DNA of 64,000 nt from assembly GCA_017306865.1 (NCBI GenBank), contig JAFKHH010000012.1, positions 186,001-250,000 on the forward strand, in the 5' to 3' direction. Below are positions 58,452-64,000 of this stretch, piece after piece (position 1 is the stretch's first letter; each line of letters opens with the position of its first letter). A model generated the notes under the pieces. That model was given only the letters and a program-made list of their open reading frames with translations. It made no database searches and had not been told where the DNA came from. This DNA comes from Filimonas sp. GTDB taxonomy: Bacteria > Bacteroidota > Bacteroidia > Chitinophagales > Chitinophagaceae. A program made the position numbers and the translations under genes.

Positions 58452-59468
58452 ATGAAAAAAACAGTCTTTCTATTACTTGCTCTTTTGGCATTAGTAAGTA
58501 GTGCATTTAGCCGGACGATTAAAATATTGCAATTTAACATCTGGCAGGAAGGAACAATGGTGCCTGGTGGCTTCCAGGCAATAGCAGATGAAATAGCTGC
58601 CTTGCAGCCGGACTTTGTAACGTTTAGCGAAGTACGCAATTATAAAAACACCCGCTTTTGTGATAGGATAGTTGCTGCATTGGCGCAGAAAGGGAAGAAG
58701 TATTATTCCTTCTTTAGTGATGATTCCGGTTTGCTGAGCGCATTTCCCATCAAAGACAGCACAAAGGTGTTTGATACAAAGGGTACGATTTACAGGCTGA
58801 CGGCTACAATAGATAACAAAGAGGTCGCCGTATATACAGCACATCTCGATTATGAAAACTATGCAGTGTATTTGCCTCGGGGATATGATGGCAATACCTG
58901 GAAAAAAATGCCTAAACCTGTGACCAGCGTGGATAGTATATTGTCTATGAATAAGGCTTCTCTGCGCGATGAAGCAATTGCTGCTTTTATCAGATCTGCA
59001 AAAGAAGACATCCGCAATGGGCGATTGGTGTTCCTCGGTGGTGATTTTAATGAAGACTCCCACCTCGACTGGACAGATGCAACAAAAAATATGTTTGACC
59101 ACAATGGTGTGGTGATACCGTGGCATTGCTCAACCATGTTGTATAATGCCGGGTTTAAAGACAGCTACCGGGAAAAATATCCTGATCCGGTTACACAGCC
59201 CGGATTTACTTTTCCCGCAGACAATACTTCTGTAGAGGTAAAAAAACTGGCATGGGCGCCGGACGCAGATGAAAGAGACAGGATAGATTTTATTTATTAT
59301 TATCCTGATAAAAGAATACGCATTGAAAATGCTGCAGTCGTTGGTCCGGTAGGCTCTATACTTCGCAATAAAAGAGTAGAAGAAAAAACCAAAGATGTGT
59401 TCATTAAGCCGCAAGGCATTTGGCCCACAGACCACAAAGCCGTATTAACCACGTTTATATTAAAGTAG
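58452..59468 (+). CDS. Secreted EEP-family phosphodiesterase/nuclease of the Sus locus
   Basis: 338 residues from the ATG at 58452. Signal peptide MKKTVFLLLALLALVSSAFS. Endonuclease/exonuclease/phosphatase domain with the catalytic set: LQFNIWQEG, TFSEVRNY, YTAHLDYENYAVYL, GGDFNEDSHLDWT, RIDFIYYY and WPTDHKAVL. It is the last gene of the sigma-FecR-SusC-SusD locus and would release or process the ligand outside the cell. Related to DNases, phosphatases and phytase-like enzymes; substrate open. Confidence 0.87.
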   Translation: MKKTVFLLLALLALVSSAFSRTIKILQFNIWQEGTMVPGGFQAIADEIAALQPDFVTFSEVRNYKNTRFCDRIVAALAQKGKKYYSFFSDDSGLLSAFPIKDSTKVFDTKGTIYRLTATIDNKEVAVYTAHLDYENYAVYLPRGYDGNTWKKMPKPVTSVDSILSMNKASLRDEAIAAFIRSAKEDIRNGRLVFLGGDFNEDSHLDWTDATKNMFDHNGVVIPWHCSTMLYNAGFKDSYREKYPDPVTQPGFTFPADNTSVEVKKLAWAPDADERDRIDFIYYYPDKRIRIENAAVVGPVGSILRNKRVEEKTKDVFIKPQGIWPTDHKAVLTTFILK

Positions 59469-59576
59469 CATGTAATCTATTATTGTGTTACTAAGCATAC
59501 CGTAAGAAGTTCGAAACTTTTGGTGGCAAAGGTTTGCAGCTAAAAAAGTACATTACTAAAGTAGGACTCCCAGCTT

Positions 59577-59853
59577 TTAATCTTTCCGGGAAACGCCTGG
59601 CCTCAGAAAAGCTGCGTTAAGAAAATTGGCATGAACGCCGGAAAAATCCATTGCTGTTCGAGCCATAGCTAGCTTACTTACTTGAGCTGCATGCGGCGAG
59701 TTCAATGGATTTCGGCGGGCAGGGCAATTTTTAGCCTGCTTTTCTGGAGCCTTGATCTTTTTGGTTACTTTTTGTATCAAGACAAAAAGTAACACCGTCG
59801 GTAGACAAATGAGAACTTGCAATTGAAAATCCTCTAAACTTAGTCGGACAAAA
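59577..59853. mobile_element. MITE-like repeat element, copy 2
   Basis: About 277 bases beginning TCTTTCCGGGAAACGCCTGG. It contains the perfect inverted repeat GTTACTTTTTGT / ACAAAAAGTAAC (59764-59793, loop ATCAAG) and ends with the 73-base segment also found at 21492-21564. No transposase. Similar hairpins with GTTACTTTTTGT are, from memory, common in Bacteroidota genomes. Confidence 0.6.
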
Positions 59854-60091
59854 AAGATAATTTATTAGTTCCCCATCAATGCCCTGCTGGCGTTTTACTT
59901 CATTATAAAAAGATATTCCATGTCTCACTTAAAAGATAAATAACATCCTGCTTTTATAGATATAGAATATCTGGTTGCCACTTAATTCAACGACATTGAA
60001 TAGCCAATGGTGAAAATTGCTAATCGCTAGAGGCAAGAGTTAGACAATCAATCAATAGAGCAATCCATCTCCACCGCTTATCAAATTAAAT

Positions 60092-60120
60092 TTGATCCGT
60101 AATAAATTTTTCTATCTTTG
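60092..60120 (+). promoter_or_regulatory. Strong promoter of the MATE gene
   Basis: TTTG (60091-60094), an 18-base spacer and -7 box TATCTTTG (60113-60120). This is the closest match to the full Bacteroidota consensus in the window. Confidence 0.75.
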
Positions 60121-60290
60121 GCTCCGCTTGTCGTTTTGCAACAAAACGAATCTGCTAATAAAATAAATTTTTATGAAGACCTGCTAAAAGGCTTCTTCAT
60201 TCGCAAGAAGCCGACACTCAAATCTTACTTACATGCAGCCGCTCGAAGGCTGTTGGTTTCCTGTTTATTTAATCGTTTACAACAACAATC
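60121..60290 (+). ncRNA. Structured 5' leader with two upstream start codons, MATE gene
   Basis: 170-base leader. Three hairpins: TCGTTTTG-CAA-CAAAACGA (60131-60149), GGCTTCTT / AAGAAGCC (60190-60212) and CAGCC / GGCTG (60236-60252). A five-codon reading frame ATG AAG ACC TGC TAA (60173-60187) ends three bases before the second hairpin, and a second ATG (60233) in the third hairpin starts a frame that overlaps the MATE start out of phase. This resembles a leader-peptide attenuator, but no known family was matched. Confidence 0.5.
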
Positions 60291-61706
60291 ATGACAACAA
60301 ATTCAACGCAGTCGCGTATTGGAAATATATTCTCATTTATCAAACAGGCTATTTATGGCCCACCACAGGATTTTACACAAGGCAGTATTCCCAAGGCAGT
60401 GTTCCTGCTTGCCATTCCCATGATATTGGAAATGATGATGGAATCTGTATTTGCAGTAGTCGATATCTATTTCGTTGGCAAGCTCGGCAACCATGCTATT
60501 GCCACAGTCGGCCTTACAGAATCTGTTTTAACGCTGGTTTATTCAATAGCTATTGGTCTTAGTATGGCGGCAACGGCAACCGTAGCAAGACGTGTAGGAG
60601 AGAAAGATAATGAAGCTGCCGCCAAAGCGGGTGTGCAGTCCATCTTACTCTCACTCGTGCTTACAATAATAGTAAGTGTAGTGGGGCTGGTCTTTGCCGG
60701 AGATATTTTACGTGCTATGGGCGCAGATGCGACAGTTATACAGTCAGGCGTTAACTACACACGTATCGTATTTGGCGGTAGTATCGTCATCATGCTATTA
60801 TTCCTTATCAACGGTATTTTCCGCGGTGCAGGTGATGCTGCTATGGCGATGAAAAGTTTGTGGATCGCAAATATTTGCAACATCATTTTATGTCCGTTGC
60901 TCATCTATGGTATAGGACCATTTAAAGGCTTTGGGCTAACAGGTGCAGCTATTGCTACTACCTGTGGCAGGGGCATTGGAGTACTATACCAGTCCTGGCA
61001 TTTATTCAAAGGAAAGAAAAGCATACTCCGCATACGGAAAGCACACTTCATTCCGGACTTTGCAGTATTAAAGTCGTTGCTGTCTATTGCGTGGACAGGC
61101 ACACTACAGTTCCTGATAGGATCTGCAAGCTGGATCGTCCTTGCACGCTTAGTAGCCAAGTTCGGTAGCGATGCCATAGCCGGTTACCAGGTAGCATTGC
61201 GTATCCTGATGTTCTTTATTTTACCTGCATGGGGCATGAGTAATGCCGCAGCTACGTTGGTTGGTCAAAACCTCGGCGCACAGCAACCCAAACGTGCAGA
61301 ACAGAGTGTATGGATCACGGCAAAATACAATGCTATCTTCATGTTGATCGTTACATTGCTCTTCTGGTTATGCGGAACATATATTGTACGCTTTATCAAT
61401 GCAGATCCTGTTGCGGAAGCTATCGCCATCAAAGCATTAGCAATTGTAAGTGTCGGCTACGTATTTTATGGCGTGGGTATGGTAATGATCAGCGCCTTTA
61501 ATGGAGCCGGCGATACCAAAACGCCTACCTACATCAACCTGTTTGGTTTCTGGGCATTGCAAGTTCCGCTCGCATACCTGTTATCTGTAACACTTGACTA
61601 TGGAACCAAAGGCGTGTTTATGGCAATACCACTTGCCGAAGGCGTCATTACTATTACCGCGATCATCTTCTTCCTGAGAGGAAAATGGAAGACAGTGCAA
61701 GTGTAG
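60291..61706 (+). CDS. MATE family multidrug exporter
   Basis: 471 residues, 12 membrane helices in two related halves. MATE landmarks: GSIPKAVFLLAIPMILEMMMESVFAVVDIYFVGKLG at the N-terminus, then GVNYTRIVFGGSIVIMLLFLINGIFRGAGDAAMA, and in the second half the matching ISAFNGAGDTKTPTYINL. Cation-coupled export of cationic drugs or metabolites is expected. It is expressed from a strong promoter with a long structured leader, suggesting conditional control. Confidence 0.93.
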   Translation: MTTNSTQSRIGNIFSFIKQAIYGPPQDFTQGSIPKAVFLLAIPMILEMMMESVFAVVDIYFVGKLGNHAIATVGLTESVLTLVYSIAIGLSMAATATVARRVGEKDNEAAAKAGVQSILLSLVLTIIVSVVGLVFAGDILRAMGADATVIQSGVNYTRIVFGGSIVIMLLFLINGIFRGAGDAAMAMKSLWIANICNIILCPLLIYGIGPFKGFGLTGAAIATTCGRGIGVLYQSWHLFKGKKSILRIRKAHFIPDFAVLKSLLSIAWTGTLQFLIGSASWIVLARLVAKFGSDAIAGYQVALRILMFFILPAWGMSNAAATLVGQNLGAQQPKRAEQSVWITAKYNAIFMLIVTLLFWLCGTYIVRFINADPVAEAIAIKALAIVSVGYVFYGVGMVMISAFNGAGDTKTPTYINLFGFWALQVPLAYLLSVTLDYGTKGVFMAIPLAEGVITITAIIFFLRGKWKTVQV

Positions 61707-61783
61707 CATAAGTACAAAATGTATGATGTTAGATGTGCGATGTAATATTCAAAGTTGTTATATGACTGCAACTGGCATATAAT

Positions 61784-61821
61784 AAAGAAGGGGCATCAGC
61801 GAATGTTGATGCCCTTTCTTT
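61784..61821. terminator. Bidirectional terminator between the MATE gene and feoB
   Basis: 15-base arms AAAGAAGGGGCATCA / TGATGCCCTTTCTTT (one G-T pair), with T-rich ends on both strands. Just upstream (61718-61745) is a word-like tract, TACAAAATGTATGATGTTAG then ATGTGCGATG. Confidence 0.8.
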
Positions 61822-61850
61822 ATTCACGATTCTCGTTTGACGATTCACGT
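61821..61850 (+). repeat. Word-like intergenic repeat, family A
   Basis: TATTCACGATTCTCGTTTGA then CGATTCACGT. It ends three bases before the feoB stop codon. Confidence 0.7.
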
Positions 61851-61853
61851 ATA

Positions 61854-63974
61854 TCATTTCCATAACTGGTACACCGCAAAGCTCATTAAGTAAGCCAGCC
61901 CGGTCATATATACAAATTGTATCACCGGCCATTTCCAGCTACGGGTTTCGCGCTTCACAACCGCCAGCGTACTCATACATTGCATAGCCAGCACATAAAA
62001 GACCATGAGCGAAAGTGCCGTTGGCAGCGTATATACCTTAGTGCCATCTTCTCTTACCGCACTCTCCATCTTTTTCCGAAGAGAGCTATCGTCACTTTCT
62101 TCTACGCTGTAAATAGTTGCCATAGTACCGACAAACACCTCACGTGCTGCAAAAGAAGTAAACAAAGCAATCCCTATTTTCCAGTCGAAACCAAGCGGTG
62201 CAATAGCAGGTTCTATCGTCTTACCAACAATACCAGCAAAAGAGTTTTGCAGCTTTTCAGAATTAAATTGTTTTTGCAGAACATCCTTTTCCTCTTGTGT
62301 TGGCGCTTTCTCTGTCAACACAGCGTATTTTTCGTCGATCTTTTTCATCCGGTCTGCCGGTCCGTATGTACTAAGGAACCATAACAAAAGACTGATGACA
62401 ATAATCACACGGCCCGCATCAACAACAAATATTTTCGCCTTTTCTATCATGGTAATACCAACGTTTTTCCAGCGTGGCGCACGATAGATAGGTAGTTCTA
62501 AAATGAAAAAACTCTTCTCCTTCATTTTGATAACAAAACGCAACACATAACTTACAATGAGTGCCATTACAACACCCAATAAGTAAAGCGCCATCATTAC
62601 CAAACCTTGCAGGCTTAAAAAACCTAAGTAATATTTATTGGGAACAGTTAAACTGATGAGAATGGTAAACACAGGCAGCCTTGCACTGCAGCTCATTAGC
62701 GGTGTTACCAATATTGTCATTAAACGTTCCTTCTTATTCTCAATGTTACGTGCCGTCATGATTGCGGGCACAGCGCAGGCAAACCCACTGATCATAGGCA
62801 TTACACTCTTTCCGTTCAGGCCAACCTTACGCATCAGTTTATCACTCAGGAAGCTGATACGCGCCATATAGCCCGTGTCTTCCAATATGGTGATCAGGCC
62901 AAACAAGATCATGATCTGGGGTACGAAAACGAGAATGCCGCTTAAGCCTGCGAGCAACCCATTTGTAAGCAAATCACTCCACCATGCCTGTGGGAGAATG
63001 CCATTCAGCCAACCCTCTATTGCACTAAAGCTCCATTCTATACCATCCATTGGAAACTGCGCCAGCCAGAAAATACTTTGGAACAATAAAAACAATGTGG
63101 CCAATAAAATGAGGTATCCCCAGAAACGATGCAGTAAAATGTTATCCAGTTTCTCCGTAAAAAGTTTTTTCTGCAATGGGTCCGGCTCCACCACATTTTG
63201 CTGCATGATCTGGCGTATGCGGTTAAAGCGGTGCATAATTTCTTCCGCCTGTGTCTTAGTCGGATTGAAATTATTATCCTTCTCCAGTTGTTCTATGTTC
63301 TCCTGCTGCTGAGGTGTCAGCGGAAAGTTTTCGTGGTTAATCAGGTAATGGATAGACGCATAGTTGCTAAGCGAAGGGAACATTTGTTGTACGCCCTCAA
63401 TAGCTGCCGGTGCGGCATCCTTGTTTGGTATAAAGTCCCACTGCGAGGCTTGGTATTGTTGTTGCGCTGTTTGCGCCAGCGCTTTTTTCAGTTCACTAAT
63501 GCCCTTGTTCTTGCGCGGGTTTACAGGTATAATCGGTACACCCAGTTCCCGTTCAAGACCAGGAACATCTATTTCAATTCCCTTTTTGTTTGCCAGGTCC
63601 ATCATCGTCAGGGCAACCACAACAGGGATTTTCAGGTCAATGATCTGGCTGCAGAACAGCAGGTTTCTCTTCAGGTTGCTGGCATCAGCCACCAACAGCA
63701 CCATTTCCGGCGCTATATCTTCATCTACGCCCATCATTACACGGTAGGCAACCCACTCATCCGCCCTGCGCGGGTAGAGGCTATACGTACCGGGAAGGTC
63801 AATGATATTGGCTGAAACTGTGCTTGTTAAGCCTGTTTGCCCCGTCTTCTTATCTACCGTAACACCCGGAAAATTTCCCACCTTTTGGTTCAGGCCGGTC
63901 AGTGCGTTAAATAAAGAAGTCTTTCCACTATTGGGGTTTCCAACCAGGGCTATATGTATATTCTTTTCCGTCAA
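61854..63974 (-). CDS. feoB: Ferrous iron transporter FeoB
   Basis: 706 residues starting at TTG 63974. G-protein domain first: G1 GNPNSGKTS, G2 GVTVDKKTG, G3 DLPGTYSL, G4 as TMMD (Thr where Asn is usual, allowed in G proteins), then the helical domain and about 10-11 membrane helices with the GFACAVPA and SCSARLPVF motifs of the two Gate regions. Pumps Fe2+ inward under low oxygen. The start overlaps the stop of an upstream gene (TTGA), suggesting a coupled feoA. Confidence 0.95.
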   Translation of the reverse strand: MTEKNIHIALVGNPNSGKTSLFNALTGLNQKVGNFPGVTVDKKTGQTGLTSTVSANIIDLPGTYSLYPRRADEWVAYRVMMGVDEDIAPEMVLLVADASNLKRNLLFCSQIIDLKIPVVVALTMMDLANKKGIEIDVPGLERELGVPIIPVNPRKNKGISELKKALAQTAQQQYQASQWDFIPNKDAAPAAIEGVQQMFPSLSNYASIHYLINHENFPLTPQQQENIEQLEKDNNFNPTKTQAEEIMHRFNRIRQIMQQNVVEPDPLQKKLFTEKLDNILLHRFWGYLILLATLFLLFQSIFWLAQFPMDGIEWSFSAIEGWLNGILPQAWWSDLLTNGLLAGLSGILVFVPQIMILFGLITILEDTGYMARISFLSDKLMRKVGLNGKSVMPMISGFACAVPAIMTARNIENKKERLMTILVTPLMSCSARLPVFTILISLTVPNKYYLGFLSLQGLVMMALYLLGVVMALIVSYVLRFVIKMKEKSFFILELPIYRAPRWKNVGITMIEKAKIFVVDAGRVIIVISLLLWFLSTYGPADRMKKIDEKYAVLTEKAPTQEEKDVLQKQFNSEKLQNSFAGIVGKTIEPAIAPLGFDWKIGIALFTSFAAREVFVGTMATIYSVEESDDSSLRKKMESAVREDGTKVYTLPTALSLMVFYVLAMQCMSTLAVVKRETRSWKWPVIQFVYMTGLAYLMSFAVYQLWK

Positions 63975-64000
63975 TACTTTGAGTATTCTTGTTCAGGCGC
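63971..64000 (-). CDS. 3' end of an upstream gene, probably feoA
   Basis: Nine codons (Ala-Pro-Glu-Gln-Glu-Tyr-Ser-Lys-Tyr) and a TGA at 63971-63973 that overlaps the TTG start of feoB by 4 bases. The end of the gene cannot identify it; FeoA is suggested only by its position. Confidence 0.35.
   Translation of the reverse strand, partial: APEQEYSKY

Larger units (their letters stand above)
59469..60290. other. Long intergenic region: MITE-like element and MATE leader
   Basis: From left to right: unremarkable sequence, a repeat-derived element (59577-59853) that contains a perfect hairpin, a short unassigned stretch (59854-60091), a strong promoter (60092-60120) and a 170-base structured leader (60121-60290). 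Two apparent ORFs inside the element (59577-59822 and 59731-59928, minus) are treated as artefacts of the repeat. Confidence 0.6.

Noticed and set aside
59577-59928. Two minus-strand reading frames of 81 and 65 codons
   Set aside because: They lie wholly within the repeat-derived element and its hairpin; composition and position fit a repeat read by chance, not a gene.
60233-60562. 109-codon frame overlapping the MATE start
   Set aside because: Most of it is out-of-frame reading of the exporter gene. Only its start codon is kept, as a possible upstream initiation site.
61854-63974. FeoB G4 motif TMMD as a loss-of-function change
   Set aside because: Thr is an accepted alternative to Asn at the first position of the G4 motif, and all other G motifs are intact.
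1-64000. CRISPR arrays, tRNA or rRNA genes, restriction or toxin-antitoxin systems
   Set aside because: No regularly spaced repeats, no tRNA-like cloverleaf and no recognisable defence proteins were found in any gap or frame.

Overview
The window reads as chromosome of a member of the Bacteroidota, most likely family Chitinophagaceae. The evidence is: a sigma / FecR anti-sigma / SusC / SusD locus, a GLPGLI-family exported protein, the futalosine menaquinone enzyme MqnC, a lid-less short adenylate kinase, tandem rhomboids followed by membrane-anchored EEP hydrolases, and many promoters with the Bacteroidota -7 box TAnnTTTG. No rRNA, tRNA, CRISPR array, prophage or intact insertion sequence was found. 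The gene content is mostly housekeeping and metabolism, with one accessory nutrient-uptake locus.

Layout. 1-9.5 kb: 3' end of an outer-membrane beta-barrel protein, a PAS histidine kinase with a receiver-only regulator, a GLPGLI protein divergent from a second histidine kinase / OmpR-type regulator pair, small envelope proteins, MqnC and an aspartyl protease with a PDZ domain. 9.6-16.3 kb: an active/inactive M16 peptidase pair, small proteins and a 526-residue helical protein. 16.5-21.3 kb: a xylose operon on the minus strand (xylB, xylA, Na+/sugar symporter) with a LacI-type operator in front. 21.5-31.6 kb: MsrB, adenylate kinase, a lipase-fold protein, PaaZ and an enoyl-CoA hydratase, then minus-strand genes including a rhodanese lipoprotein, a DUF1801/zinc-ribbon/HhH fusion, an alpha/beta hydrolase and a DUF695 protein. 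31.6-41 kb: carbonic anhydrase with a SulP anion transporter, FabG, a GH3-type adenylating enzyme, LptB, MetF and a TlpA-like thioredoxin protein. 41-51 kb: RlmD, two rhomboids, two membrane EEP hydrolases, CysS, a GyrI-like protein and an SF1 helicase. 51.4-59.5 kb: sigma factor, FecR, SusC with an STN domain, SusD and a secreted EEP phosphodiesterase. 59.5-64 kb: a repeat-derived element, a MATE exporter with a structured leader, and FeoB.

How genes work together. The STN domain on SusC, FecR and the ECF-type sigma factor form a classic surface-signalling circuit; SusD and the secreted EEP enzyme suggest import of a product released from a phosphodiester-containing substrate. The xylose operon carries uptake, isomerisation and phosphorylation. 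SulP plus beta-carbonic anhydrase suggest bicarbonate handling.

The most unusual non-genic signal is a set of short, word-like degenerate repeats in intergenic gaps (for example CGTGAATCGTGAGACG, or GTAGTGAGTGGTGAATGG), several of which lie against or across stop codons. Other signals are a 27-nt palindrome shared by two terminators, a MITE-like element with a second partial copy, several TAnnTTTG boxes only 4-6 nt from start codons (candidate leaderless mRNAs), and a multi-hairpin leader with two upstream start codons before the MATE gene.
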